A stretch of DNA of 64,000 bases from an uncultured Lachnospiraceae bacterium (lineage in GTDB: Bacteria > Bacillota > Clostridia > Lachnospirales > Lachnospiraceae), in NCBI GenBank assembly GCA_910587765.1, contig CAJUNR010000004.1, forward strand, positions 62,001 through 126,000, given 5' to 3'. This document shows positions 17,215-26,429 of this stretch, piece by piece. Each line of letters begins with the position of its first letter. The stretch's first letter is position 1. The notes under the pieces were generated by a model that did no database searches, had not been told where the DNA came from, and worked only from the letters and a program-made list of their open reading frames with translations. The translations under genes and the position numbers were made by a program.

Positions 17215-18450
17215 ATGTATTATTTTTTTGGTGCAGGTGTGAATTGTAACGCTGCAATAGAATTTTTTAGGCAGGAAAACATAAAAGCGATAATTGACAA
17301 CAGTGTTGTTAGAATAGGGAGTAAATTTGAAGGTATACCAGTCATATCGTTTAATGATTTCCAAAAAGTATGGAATGGTGAAACAATTGTTATAACAGCA
17401 TACGTGGGAAGCTATGAGATAGTAAAACAGTTAAGAAAAGCCAAAATTCAGAATTACTATGTTTGTCCGTATATGCAGACTGGATTGTTTTCTTACGATC
17501 TGATCTTTGAGATATGTGATCTCGACAATTATTCGTCGATAGCCATATATGATAAAAATCCGGTAGGCGAGATGATTGCTTACGAAATTAAAAAAAGAAA
17601 AGGGAATAGTATCAACGTATATTTTGTGGGCGATGATTTAAAAGGAGCGGAAAGAATTAAAGAAACGGATCTGCTTCTAAATATAAATGAAAAATACACT
17701 ATAGAAGGTGATGTTTCTGGTTATACAAAAATAATAAACTTATACAAAGAACTGGAACAGCAAAAAAATATTCGATATGATTATCTTTTGAAATATAAAA
17801 ATTTACATTGTGGAAAACGATGTTTTATTATTGGAAACGGACCAAGTTTAAGCGTACAAGATTTGGAAAAATTGTACTTGTCTGGTGAAATAAGTTTTGG
17901 GAGCAATAAAATATATAATATATTCAATTCTACAAGATGGAGACCGAATTATTATGTGATAGGAGATAGTATTGTTTATTCAAATAATAAAGGAAATATT
18001 CCGTTGGACAGTATTTGTTTTATACGCGATTTTTACGGGAAAAGTAGTAGAAAGGACTCTGTTAACTGGTATCCGTCAAAGGGAGAAAGATATTATCCGG
18101 GGTACCCTCAATTTTCAGATGATCTGCTCCAAGGGGTGTATGGAGGAAGGACTGTTACTTACGACATGCTTCAGATAGCGGTTTATATGGGATTTAAAGA
18201 GTTATATCTGTTGGGAGTTGATTTCTCTTGGGGAGAAGGAAAAAACAGTGCACATTTCTATAAAAATGATGATGAAGACCCGCTGATAAAAGAGGCAATG
18301 AAATATAAGGATGAGCAGCGTCACGCCTATCTAACTGCGAAACGATATGCTGATACTCATGATATTAAGATTTATAATGCTACACGAGGAGGAAATCTGG
18401 ATATATTTGAAAGGGTGAGTTTTGACGTGTTGTTTTCAGAAACTTATTAG
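17215..18450 (+). CDS. DUF115/GT42-like putative transferase with N-terminal Rossmann module
   Basis: Residues 1-90 form a PglD-type Rossmann module (FFGAGVNCNAAIEFF, then AIIDN). The remainder (about 195-411) begins CFIIGNGPSL, the hallmark of DUF115 and of bacterial sialyltransferases of the CstII group, and continues with GGRTVTYDMLQIAVYMGFKELYLLGVDFSW, also matching that fold. DUF115 proteins include motility-associated glycosyltransferases that use nonulosonic acids. Immediately downstream are CMP-sugar and Kdo synthesis genes, so this protein is a good candidate for the transferase that uses the CMP-activated acid. The acceptor is unknown. The ATG follows AAAGGAGAAC. Residue assignments are approximate. 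Confidence 0.65.
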   Translation: MYYFFGAGVNCNAAIEFFRQENIKAIIDNSVVRIGSKFEGIPVISFNDFQKVWNGETIVITAYVGSYEIVKQLRKAKIQNYYVCPYMQTGLFSYDLIFEICDLDNYSSIAIYDKNPVGEMIAYEIKKRKGNSINVYFVGDDLKGAERIKETDLLLNINEKYTIEGDVSGYTKIINLYKELEQQKNIRYDYLLKYKNLHCGKRCFIIGNGPSLSVQDLEKLYLSGEISFGSNKIYNIFNSTRWRPNYYVIGDSIVYSNNKGNIPLDSICFIRDFYGKSSRKDSVNWYPSKGERYYPGYPQFSDDLLQGVYGGRTVTYDMLQIAVYMGFKELYLLGVDFSWGEGKNSAHFYKNDDEDPLIKEAMKYKDEQRHAYLTAKRYADTHDIKIYNATRGGNLDIFERVSFDVLFSETY

Positions 18451-18491
18451 TAATCAACAAGGGAACAGTCTGTGATGAAAGGAGCGCGATC

Positions 18492-19139
18492 ATGAAGACT
18501 GTGGCATTTGTACCAATAAAATTAAATTCTCAAAGATTACCACACAAAAATATTCTTCCTGTTGCAGGTCGACCGTTATGTTGGTATATTTGTAATTCAT
18601 TAACTCAGGTAAAAGAAATCGATGAAATATACGTTTACTGTAGTGATAAAACAATTAAAAATTATATCCCAGAAGAAATAATGGTGAAAATCAGACCATC
18701 ATATCTGGATGGGGATATGGTAAAGGGAAGTCAGATATATCGGCATTTTATTAATGAGGTAGATGCAGATATTTATGTGTTGGCACATACGACTTCTCCA
18801 TTTATAGAAGCAAAAACAATCCAAAATGCTTTAAGGCATGTAGTAAGCGGAAAATATGATTCTTCATTTAGCGCAAAGAAGATTCAGACATTCGCGTGGT
18901 ATAAAGATCATCCGATTAACTATGAATTGACTGATGTGCCAAGGACGCAGGATCTGGAACCTGTTTGGATTGAAACAAGCGGTTTTTTTATTTTTAAAAA
19001 GGAAATATTTATGGAGCATGGAAGGAGAATCGGTTTTCAAACATATATACAGGAAGTGTCAGAAAAAGAAGCGATTGATATTGATACAAAGCAGGACTAT
19101 GATTTGGCATGTATGTTTGCTGATAAAGAAAAGCATTAA
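18492..19139 (+). CDS. CMP-sugar (acylneuraminate/Kdo-type) cytidylyltransferase
   Basis: This 215-aa enzyme couples CTP to a 2-keto-3-deoxy acid sugar. The N-terminal CTP loop reads FVPIKLNSQRLPHKNILPVAGRP, the NeuA/PseF/KdsB signature, and DIYVLAHTTSPFI follows (about residues 90-102). By sequence it is closer to acylneuraminate cytidylyltransferases than to classical KdsB, but the neighbours encode Kdo enzymes (KdsA and KdsD) and no NeuB or NeuC, so CMP-Kdo or a relative is the likely product. ATG 18492 follows GAAAGGAGCG. Confidence 0.8.
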   Translation: MKTVAFVPIKLNSQRLPHKNILPVAGRPLCWYICNSLTQVKEIDEIYVYCSDKTIKNYIPEEIMVKIRPSYLDGDMVKGSQIYRHFINEVDADIYVLAHTTSPFIEAKTIQNALRHVVSGKYDSSFSAKKIQTFAWYKDHPINYELTDVPRTQDLEPVWIETSGFFIFKKEIFMEHGRRIGFQTYIQEVSEKEAIDIDTKQDYDLACMFADKEKH

Positions 19140-19162
19140 TCACGGGAGGAGTTTCGGAAGGT

Positions 19163-19939
19163 ATGATTTTGATAGCAGGGCCCTGTGTCATTGAGTCGGA
19201 AGAGATTATGATGGAAATTGCGGCGTATTTGAAGAGGACAATAACAAACTATACGAATCTGGAGTTCTATTTTAAGGCTTCTTTTGATAAAGCCAATCGT
19301 ACTTCCATAGATTCTTTCAGGGGACCGGGAATTGATGAGGGATTAAGGATTCTCAACAAGGTGAGAGAGATATTCGATCTAAAAATATGTACAGATATAC
19401 ATGAGCCGTGGCAGGCAGAAACGGTGGCTCGGATATCGGATATGATTCAAATCCCGGCTTTCCTGTGCAGACAAACAGATTTGTTAACCGCAGCAGCTAA
19501 AACAGGAAAAACGATAAATATAAAAAAGGCACAGTTTCTTGCACCGTGGGATATGAAAAATGTGGTAAGGAAAGTGGCCTGTACAGGAAACAAGAAAATT
19601 ATACTTTGTGAGCGCGGAACAAGCTTCGGATATAATCAATTGATAGTTGACATGTCAAGCTTTTTTGAAATGAAAAAAAACGGATATCCGGTTATATTTG
19701 ATGCGACGCACAGTGTTCAGAAACCGGGTGGCAATGGATCTTCAACAGGAGGAAATCGAGATTTTATAGAACCATTGGCAAAGGCGGCAATTGCGGCAGG
19801 AGCGGACGGTTTGTTTTTTGAGGTTCATCCCGATCCTGAACATGCACTTTCAGACGGAAGCAATATGTTAAAATTAGACGAGTTTTCGGATATTTTAGAA
19901 AAAGCTACGGCGATACATCGCGTGATACATATGGATTGA
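19163..19939 (+). CDS. kdsA: 3-deoxy-D-manno-octulosonate 8-phosphate synthase (KdsA)
   Basis: This 258-aa TIM-barrel enzyme should condense arabinose 5-phosphate with phosphoenolpyruvate to Kdo 8-phosphate. Family motifs are clear: AGPCVIESEE at the start, FKASFDKANRTS (about residues 40-51), IPAFLCRQTDLL (about 93-104) and FDATHSVQKPGG (about 173-184). Cys at position 7 is the residue found in metal-dependent KdsA, where the E. coli type has Asn. It lies directly before the arabinose-5-phosphate isomerase and after a CMP-sugar synthetase, so the pathway is nearly complete; a KdsC phosphatase is not seen. NeuB is rejected because the SFDKANR and RQTDL motifs are KdsA-specific. Kdo synthesis is normally a Gram-negative trait. 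Confidence 0.9.
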   Translation: MILIAGPCVIESEEIMMEIAAYLKRTITNYTNLEFYFKASFDKANRTSIDSFRGPGIDEGLRILNKVREIFDLKICTDIHEPWQAETVARISDMIQIPAFLCRQTDLLTAAAKTGKTINIKKAQFLAPWDMKNVVRKVACTGNKKIILCERGTSFGYNQLIVDMSSFFEMKKNGYPVIFDATHSVQKPGGNGSSTGGNRDFIEPLAKAAIAAGADGLFFEVHPDPEHALSDGSNMLKLDEFSDILEKATAIHRVIHMD

Positions 19940-20907
19940 AAATTATGGATATTTTGAAATACAGTGAACAAATTTTAAATAAAGAAATAAAAGCCTTGAA
20001 AAAAGTTTCTGCGGCATTGGATGAAAATTTTGAAAAGATTGTTCGTATGATTCATGAATGCAGAGGAAAAGTTGTTGTTACGGGAATGGGAAAATCAGGG
20101 CATATAGGGAAAAAAATTTCTGCAACAATGTCAAGCATTGGGATTCCGTCAATTTTTTTACATCCTGCGGAAGCTGTGCACGGTGATTTGGGAAGTGTGA
20201 ATAAGAACGATTTGGTATTGGCATTCAGTTTCTCAGGAGAGACAGATGAGGTCCTTTCTGTTATACCTGCATTGAGAAAAATGAGAGTAAAAATCATATC
20301 AATTGTTGGTATGCCAAATTCCACATTGGAAAAATTTTCAGAAGTTTGTTTTATTATTCCTAAAATTCAGGAAGTGTTTTTGGATGATATGGTACCTACT
20401 TCCAGTACGACGGTTATGTTGGCTTTGGGAGATGCCATTGCAGTAACTGTGTCCAGTCTCAGGGGATTTACTAAAAATGATTTTGCCGTATTTCACCCAC
20501 ATGGAACATTGGGGAAGAAATTAACAACAACTGTAAAGATGATGATGAGATCAGGAGAAAATAACGCGACAGTTACGGACAACGCAACACTTGAAGAAGC
20601 TATATTGGAAATGTGTCAAAAAGGATTGAGCGGAGTATGTATCGTAAATAACAAAAATCAATTACTGGGTGTTTTTACAGACGGTGATCTAAGAAGAATA
20701 TCCAGTCAAATTTCAAAAACGATATCTTTGGATTCCAGAATATTTGATTTTATGACCAAAACTCCTGTGATGGTTGAACCGGATATGCTGGTTTATGATG
20801 TTATGAAGGAATTGAATAAAAAAGTTTCTTTTCTTCCGGTAATTCAAAATGGAAAATTGTGCGGAACATTATTGATCTCGGATATTGTGGACAAAGGGCT
20901 GAGTTAA
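19936..20907 (+). CDS. kdsD: Arabinose-5-phosphate isomerase (KdsD/KpsF family)
   Basis: This 323-aa enzyme interconverts ribulose 5-phosphate and arabinose 5-phosphate, the first step to Kdo. Residues about 35-170 are the SIS domain, with VVTGMGKSGHIGKKISATMSS and FSFSGETDEV plus the PTSSTTVMLALGD block. A CBS pair follows (about 205-323). This SIS plus CBS architecture and length are those of KdsD, GutQ and KpsF. The TTG start at 19936 overlaps the kdsA stop; ATG 19945 is an alternative, and neither has a strong ribosome site, which suggests translational coupling. Confidence 0.9.
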   Translation: MKIMDILKYSEQILNKEIKALKKVSAALDENFEKIVRMIHECRGKVVVTGMGKSGHIGKKISATMSSIGIPSIFLHPAEAVHGDLGSVNKNDLVLAFSFSGETDEVLSVIPALRKMRVKIISIVGMPNSTLEKFSEVCFIIPKIQEVFLDDMVPTSSTTVMLALGDAIAVTVSSLRGFTKNDFAVFHPHGTLGKKLTTTVKMMMRSGENNATVTDNATLEEAILEMCQKGLSGVCIVNNKNQLLGVFTDGDLRRISSQISKTISLDSRIFDFMTKTPVMVEPDMLVYDVMKELNKKVSFLPVIQNGKLCGTLLISDIVDKGLS

Positions 20908-20964
20908 TAAAGAGTCAAGCATGCCCGTTGACAGAAATTTAAATCTGAAAAAGGAAAGCAGAAT

Positions 20965-22227
20965 ATGGTAAAGGTCAGCATAATAGTACCTGTTTATAAT
21001 GCAGAAAAATTTTTGGAAAAATGTATCGATACTGTATTTACGCAGACGCTGAAGGATATAGAGGTGATTTGCATAAACGATGGTTCTACAGATAATTCTC
21101 TCTGTATTCTTAATGTATATAAGAAAAATCACAGCAATATGGTAGTTATTACACAGGAAAATGAGGGATCAGGAAGCGCCAGGAACGTTGGAATCAGAAT
21201 ATCAAAAGGCGAATATTTAATGTTTCTAGATCCTGATGATTATCTGGCCGGGGATGATGTGGTGGAGACGCTGTATAATTCTGCATGTGTCATGGGAGTG
21301 AAGGTGTGCGGAGGAAGCGTTATAAAGAACAGATATGGAAAATTATCCGAAGAATTTTCTGGAAGACAAAGAAAAAGCAGAGTCGAAGCAAGCATTATGA
21401 CCTGTTTTTCCCAATATCAATATCCGTATGCACATCAAAGATATATAATTAAAAGAAGTTTATTGATTGAAAATGAAATATTTTATCCTTTGTACAGAAG
21501 AGGACAAGATTTACCTTTTATGACGAGTGTCCTGCAGGCGGCAGGCCCGTTTTATTTAATTGACAAAGATATTTATGTATACAGAAAAAGACATAAAGAA
21601 GAGATTATGACAGAAAAAAAGACAAATGACATGATTAGTGCGTTGTATGATGTTATGAATACGGCGGTAAGTAATAAACTGGAGCAGTTATTTGTTTCTA
21701 TGAAATATGACTTGAATAATGCTGCGAAAGAGTATTGGTACAAACTAATGCAAAAAAATGATGATTGGGATCAGACGATCAGAGTAAATAGTCTTATAAG
21801 AGAAGGAAATAAAAAATTTGGTTATGATGTGGATGAAAATTGTCTGATGAATAGAAAAATATATCTGGGATATATAAACGAGTTGAAGAATGAATGGGAG
21901 GAGGTAAAAAAAATCTTTGGACAGTATGAGAAAACAGCAATTTATGGAGCCGGTTTGAAAGGAAGGCAGATATATCGGTACTTAATGAGTAGGAATTATT
22001 GTCCGGATTGTTTTGTTGTGACGAATATAAGAGAAAATGAATATACAATTGATGAAATACCTGTAATACCTGTAGATGCAGTGGATGATTTTCAAAAATA
22101 TTGCTTTGTAATCGGAGTATTAGATCAGACTGCACAGGAAAATATAAAAATGAATCTGGAGAAAAAGGGATGCAATAATAATATAATAATATTTAATACA
22201 GATATATGTACATTGTTGGAAGATTAA
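20965..22227 (+). CDS. Family 2 glycosyltransferase with C-terminal Rossmann module
   Basis: Residues 1-225 are a GT2 (GT-A) domain: VSIIVPVYNAEKFLEKC at the start, INDGSTDNS and the DPDDY variant of the DxD motif near residue 91. A helical linker follows. Residues about 325-420 are a PglD-like Rossmann module (AIYGAGLKGRQIYRYL, then VVTN and VIGVLDQ), found again in many proteins of this locus. It should add one sugar to the surface glycan on the cytoplasmic face. The start follows AAAAGGAAAGC. Confidence 0.85.
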   Translation: MVKVSIIVPVYNAEKFLEKCIDTVFTQTLKDIEVICINDGSTDNSLCILNVYKKNHSNMVVITQENEGSGSARNVGIRISKGEYLMFLDPDDYLAGDDVVETLYNSACVMGVKVCGGSVIKNRYGKLSEEFSGRQRKSRVEASIMTCFSQYQYPYAHQRYIIKRSLLIENEIFYPLYRRGQDLPFMTSVLQAAGPFYLIDKDIYVYRKRHKEEIMTEKKTNDMISALYDVMNTAVSNKLEQLFVSMKYDLNNAAKEYWYKLMQKNDDWDQTIRVNSLIREGNKKFGYDVDENCLMNRKIYLGYINELKNEWEEVKKIFGQYEKTAIYGAGLKGRQIYRYLMSRNYCPDCFVVTNIRENEYTIDEIPVIPVDAVDDFQKYCFVIGVLDQTAQENIKMNLEKKGCNNNIIIFNTDICTLLED

Positions 22228-22237
22228 TATCAGATGA

Positions 22238-22747
22238 GTGAATATTGTGATGATGAAATTCAAAAAAATGATAATTAGAATAATACGGACAGTTTGCTGT
22301 ATAGGAGTTCTTTTTTGGGCTACTTTTCAGTTCGCTTTGATAGTAAGTAAAAACAAAGACAGAACAGTACAAAAGTTTAAAACATATTATCTGATGATGA
22401 TCTCCTGGATGAATATTCTGGAGAATGAAAGAAGCATAGGAGGATATTTGAAAACAAAAGGATATCAAAAAGTGGCAGTTTACGGCGTAAGCAGCGCAGG
22501 ATATCATCTTTTAAAACAACTGAAGGGAACGGAAGTGAATGTGGAGTATTTGATTGATCGCACTGTTTTTTCAAATGAACTTAATTTTCTGCCCATATAC
22601 CGTCCGGATGACTCACTGCCGGAGACGGATGCGATTATTGTAACTCCGATATGGGATTACCAAAATATTAAAGCAAAGCTGTCAGGGAAAATTAATTGTC
22701 CGATTCTTTCCCTGTCAGAAGTGATAGAGGGTGTTCGGAATGTATAA
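22238..22747 (+). CDS. Stand-alone Rossmann-module protein with N-terminal membrane segment
   Basis: This protein of up to 169 aa has a hydrophobic segment near residues 14-32, which may anchor it to the membrane. About residues 70-165 make one PglD-like Rossmann module (VAVYGVSSAGYHLLKQL, then EYLIDR and AIIVTPIWDY). It has no catalytic domain of its own. The start is uncertain: GTG 22238 opens the frame, and ATG 22250 is also possible. It overlaps the next glycosyltransferase by eight bases. Confidence 0.6.
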   Translation: MNIVMMKFKKMIIRIIRTVCCIGVLFWATFQFALIVSKNKDRTVQKFKTYYLMMISWMNILENERSIGGYLKTKGYQKVAVYGVSSAGYHLLKQLKGTEVNVEYLIDRTVFSNELNFLPIYRPDDSLPETDAIIVTPIWDYQNIKAKLSGKINCPILSLSEVIEGVRNV

Positions 22748-23552
22748 TCTGGTGATTGTAGTTTTAAACTATTTGAATTATAAAGACACAATCGAATGCG
22801 TGGACAGTATATTAAAGATGCAGTATCCCATACGTGGAGTAGTTGTTGTGGACAATGGTTCTCATAATGAATCTGTATCTGTTCTGAAAGAGACATACAG
22901 AAAAGCAGAACGGGTCTGGATCAGAAGGAGCAGAAAAAACAGGGGATATGCAAGAGGGAATAATATTGGGATTCATTTTGCGCGGAAACGACTGAAGGCA
23001 GACTATGTCCTGATCGCAAATAATGATACTGTTTTTATTGATAAAGATTATGTAAAAGGAATGTTGCATGCATATGAACCTGGAGTGGGTGTAATAGGGG
23101 GCAGGATTTTGTTAAAAGATGAGCATGAGCAGCCCTCCATATCGTATTATCTGGGATTCCGTGATTCGGTATTGCGGTATGTGAATGGATTGTCAGCAAA
23201 ATATGGAAGCAGTTTTGATTTTCCGGAAGCAGAGGGAGAGTCGGTACGTATATTACATGGATGTGCCTTAATGTTTACGCCGGATTTTTTTCGTTTTTTT
23301 CAAGGCTTTTATAAGCGCACATTTTTATATGGAGAAGAGGCTGTTTTATATTTGATGTGCCAGTGTAAAGGTTTAAGACAGGTGTATGTGCCGGAAGTGA
23401 AAATTTTCCACAAAGAAGACCAGTCTTCACTGATGAGTTTTCAAAATGACAGGACGGTAATAAAACAATATGCATTTCAAAGTCAGAAATATGTGTTGTG
23501 GTGGGTTGTGAAGTACAGGATTCAGTTATTATTAAAAAGAAAGAAATTATAA
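22740..23552 (+). CDS. Family 2 glycosyltransferase (rhamnosyltransferase-like)
   Basis: This 270-aa GT2 enzyme has VVLNYLNYKDTIECVDSI, then VVVDNGSHNES, RNRGYARGNNIGI-like sequence and the acidic ANNDTVF motif near residue 100. These are typical of GT2 enzymes that build cell-wall rhamnans and O-antigens. There is no Rossmann tail. The ATG at 22740 follows GAGGGTG and overlaps the gene before it; a GTG at 22731 is in frame. Confidence 0.8.
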   Translation: MYNLVIVVLNYLNYKDTIECVDSILKMQYPIRGVVVVDNGSHNESVSVLKETYRKAERVWIRRSRKNRGYARGNNIGIHFARKRLKADYVLIANNDTVFIDKDYVKGMLHAYEPGVGVIGGRILLKDEHEQPSISYYLGFRDSVLRYVNGLSAKYGSSFDFPEAEGESVRILHGCALMFTPDFFRFFQGFYKRTFLYGEEAVLYLMCQCKGLRQVYVPEVKIFHKEDQSSLMSFQNDRTVIKQYAFQSQKYVLWWVVKYRIQLLLKRKKL

Positions 23553-23573
23553 AGCAGGGGACTATGTGGGACA

Positions 23574-23978
23574 ATGAATAAAGAAAAAAAATATAGAAAA
23601 AACATGAAATGTCTCGATCAGTGGCTGACAGCATATGAACGGGGAAATTATATTTCAGATTATTTAAAATTGTATCAGATTAAAAATATTGGTATTTATG
23701 GGTATGGAATACTGGGCAAACATCTGGTTTTTGAATTGCGGAGAAAGAATTTTCCGATTTATTGGGTAATGGATAGAGTTGCCTCAGGAGACGAAAATCA
23801 TGATCAGATAGTCAGACCGGATGACTGGAAAAATCTGCAGGATGTTGATATGGCAGTTATAACGACAATGATAGATGTAGAGGAAATAGAAATGTTTTTA
23901 ATGCAGTTTATATCAGGAAAAATTTTATCTGTTGAGGAGTTAATAGGGAATATGTATCGCTGGGGATCGCAAAGATGA
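23574..23978 (+). CDS. Stand-alone PglD-like Rossmann-module protein
   Basis: This 134-aa protein is almost only the recurring module: IGIYGYGILGKHLVFEL (about residues 38-54), then YWVMDR and DMAVITTMID. It lacks the acetyltransferase part of true PglD. It overlaps the following sulfatase-fold gene by four bases (ATGA), so the two are probably translated together. No function can be assigned beyond possible nucleotide or sugar-nucleotide binding. Confidence 0.6.
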   Translation: MNKEKKYRKNMKCLDQWLTAYERGNYISDYLKLYQIKNIGIYGYGILGKHLVFELRRKNFPIYWVMDRVASGDENHDQIVRPDDWKNLQDVDMAVITTMIDVEEIEMFLMQFISGKILSVEELIGNMYRWGSQR

Positions 23979-25213
23979 AAAAAAATCTTTTGCTGATGCA
24001 TTTGGAAAGTTTAAATTGTCTGAATTATAAGATGAATGAGGACCTGTTTCCCAATTTAAAGGAAATTGAAAAGCATTGTATTGTTTTTGATCATTACTAT
24101 TCTACAGCAACATCTACGCTTATGGTGATAGGAGATCTGCTTTATGGCGGAATGAAGATTTATGAGAGCTGTGAATCGCTTGACGACATTCCGGAAAGTT
24201 ATTGTTACACTTCTTCTATTTTCGATGATTTAAAAGGCCAAGGGTATAATACAGGAATTTATATTTATCCCAATGGCGGAGACCGGGACGGTGCGGAACT
24301 CAGGCATCTGGCAGGTTTTGAAAATAGAATGGAATTGATACAAAAGTATTCAGATTATTTGGATACATTCAGAAAGAAAATGAGCTGTGCACCGTTTGCG
24401 TTGATGTCATGCAACTATATCAGTAATCTCTCACTTAATAGTTATGTGGATATTAATAATTACGATGTAAATGTGAATAACTGGGAAGCGGGATTTCGCT
24501 GTATGGATCAACATTGCGGAACGCTTTTTGCATTTTTGCAGGAAAAAGGACTGCTTGAGCACACAATTGTGATTTTTTACGGTGATCACGGAGATGATTA
24601 TTGGGGCCATGGGATGCATAAAGGTCTTACACATGCGATTGAACCAAATAATTTGCTGATTCATACACCATTGTTCATTTGGGACGGAAATCTTAGAAAA
24701 AAACCGGAACATGACTTGCGGTTAGTACAGACGTCTGATCTCAGAGAAATCATGTTCCATCTTTTGAACGGAGCGGAAATCGAAAGGATGCCAGTACGCC
24801 GGTATGCAATTTCCAGAAATGAATATGCAGCACAGCCGCTCAGAATAGAAAGTTTCAATAAAGCATACTCCATTACAGACGGCAGATACTTTTTGATGGT
24901 TTCCGGAAACGGATTAAATATGTATGATTGCAAAATGGATCCTTCATGTATGAATGATCTTTTGTGTTTTTTTTCATATGAGAACGGAATTTTGAAAGAA
25001 AATGAGCGAAATGAAGAATATGGCTTTCATTTTAAATGTTATTGGGACAGCAGAGAACAGCGGGTTTTAAGACAAAAGTTTTATGAATTATACCGCGTTT
25101 TGTATGAGAATGTTTTAGAATTGTATATTGCTGGCGGTCAGAAAGAAAGCAGGATGTTACAGGAGATGCGTTTTGACAGATTGTGTGCTAACAACGAAAA
25201 GACATATGATTAG
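23975..25213 (+). CDS. Sulfatase/alkaline-phosphatase-fold protein
   Basis: This 412-aa soluble protein belongs to the sulfatase superfamily that includes phosphoglycerol and phosphoethanolamine transferases. Seen features are LLLMHLESLNC at the start (metal-binding beginning), STATSTLMVIGDLLYG (about residues 42-57, with Thr or Ser as nucleophile candidates) and VIFYGDHGDDYWGHG (about 195-209, metal-binding Asp-His). It has no membrane helices, unlike LtaS, so it probably acts inside the cell. It may place or remove a phosphate-linked group on the glycan precursor. Confidence 0.75.
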   Translation: MKKNLLLMHLESLNCLNYKMNEDLFPNLKEIEKHCIVFDHYYSTATSTLMVIGDLLYGGMKIYESCESLDDIPESYCYTSSIFDDLKGQGYNTGIYIYPNGGDRDGAELRHLAGFENRMELIQKYSDYLDTFRKKMSCAPFALMSCNYISNLSLNSYVDINNYDVNVNNWEAGFRCMDQHCGTLFAFLQEKGLLEHTIVIFYGDHGDDYWGHGMHKGLTHAIEPNNLLIHTPLFIWDGNLRKKPEHDLRLVQTSDLREIMFHLLNGAEIERMPVRRYAISRNEYAAQPLRIESFNKAYSITDGRYFLMVSGNGLNMYDCKMDPSCMNDLLCFFSYENGILKENERNEEYGFHFKCYWDSREQRVLRQKFYELYRVLYENVLELYIAGGQKESRMLQEMRFDRLCANNEKTYD

Positions 25214-25227
25214 AAGGAGACAGACTT

Positions 25228-26412
25228 ATGCGGCCGTTAGTTACCGTAATTGTACCGATCTATAATACAGCGGAATACCTTCCCCGCTGCATAGAAAGTA
25301 TTCAGAATCAGACCTATATCGATATAGAGATCCTTCTTCTAGATGACGGTTCTACTGATCATTCTGGTTCCATATGTGAGACATATGCCAAAGAGGATTC
25401 CAGAATCGAGGTCATACGACAGACCAATCAGGGAATTATAGCGGCGAAAAAGACTGCCCTCCGGTACAGTCATGGAGATTATGTGATGTTTGTGGATTCT
25501 GATGATTGGATTGAAAATCTGCAGTTGGAATCAATGGTAGAACGGATGCTTGCTGATTCGTGTTCACTTGTCTGTGCAAATGTATTTGTAGACAGAAAAA
25601 GCTCTACGATTATAAAAAGAAACGGGATTCCGGCGGGCACATATGATACTGGAAAGATTTCCAGGGATTTGTTCTATTACAAAGACAGCGGTGAATATGG
25701 AGTGCTTCCGTACAGCGTGGCGAAGCTTTATCCGAGGAAGATGTTATCTGAGGTTTTGGAGAAGATTGACAGTCAAATCCGATATGCGGAGGATAAGGCG
25801 ATTGTTTTCGGCTTTGTATTTCAGAATATCAGAGTATGTTTTATGGAGGAAAGCTATTATCATTATTGTGTTCGTGAAACCAGCATTTGTCAGTCGGGAA
25901 ATTCAGATTATTTAATCGAACTGACCTGCTTTTATAAATATGCAAAAAAACTGTTTGAGATACATGCGGAGAGACAACATTTACTGAGACAGTTAGGCTG
26001 CTACTTGATGACAGAGACAAGGAATGCTATTGATCGAAAGTTGGGACTTGCCGGTTTGGAGGATCCTATCAGCAGGCGTTCCTATGAACTGGATCCGTCC
26101 GTTTTCTGTGAACAGACAATAGAGGTCGTTTTATATGGAGCGGGAAAAGTGGGAGAAGATTATCAGAAGAAGCTGAAAGAAAGTGAGAAGATTCATCTGT
26201 GTGGCTGGGTGGATAAAAATTTCGCAGTATGTCAGGAGAAGGGACTGGATGTGCAACCGGTAGAATCTATAAGAGGTAGCGATTATGACTATATTCTGAT
26301 AGCCGTTAAAAATGAGCTGGTATTTTATGAGATAAAGGCAGAACTTATGCAGATGGGTATCAGGGAAGAAAAGATCATCTGGGGAAAGCCTCTCCGAGTA
26401 TCCTATATTTAA
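25228..26412 (+). CDS. Family 2 glycosyltransferase with C-terminal Rossmann module
   Basis: Residues 1-220 form a GT2 domain: VTVIVPIYNTAEYLPRC, LLDDGSTDHS and FVDSDDWI (DxD-like, about residue 92). Residues about 300-394 carry the recurring module (VVLYGAGKVGEDYQKKL, then GWVDKNF and ILIAVKN). The domain order matches the enzymes at 20965 and 29783, so the three are probably relatives specialised for different linkages. The ATG at 25228 follows GAAGGAGAC. Confidence 0.85.
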   Translation: MRPLVTVIVPIYNTAEYLPRCIESIQNQTYIDIEILLLDDGSTDHSGSICETYAKEDSRIEVIRQTNQGIIAAKKTALRYSHGDYVMFVDSDDWIENLQLESMVERMLADSCSLVCANVFVDRKSSTIIKRNGIPAGTYDTGKISRDLFYYKDSGEYGVLPYSVAKLYPRKMLSEVLEKIDSQIRYAEDKAIVFGFVFQNIRVCFMEESYYHYCVRETSICQSGNSDYLIELTCFYKYAKKLFEIHAERQHLLRQLGCYLMTETRNAIDRKLGLAGLEDPISRRSYELDPSVFCEQTIEVVLYGAGKVGEDYQKKLKESEKIHLCGWVDKNFAVCQEKGLDVQPVESIRGSDYDYILIAVKNELVFYEIKAELMQMGIREEKIIWGKPLRVSYI

Positions 26413-26429
26413 TTTTGAGGAGAATATAC

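Noticed and set aside
19163..19939. NeuB-type sialic acid synthase
   Set aside because: SFDKANR, RQTDL and FDATHSVQ are KdsA motifs, there is no SAF domain, and KdsD is next to it.
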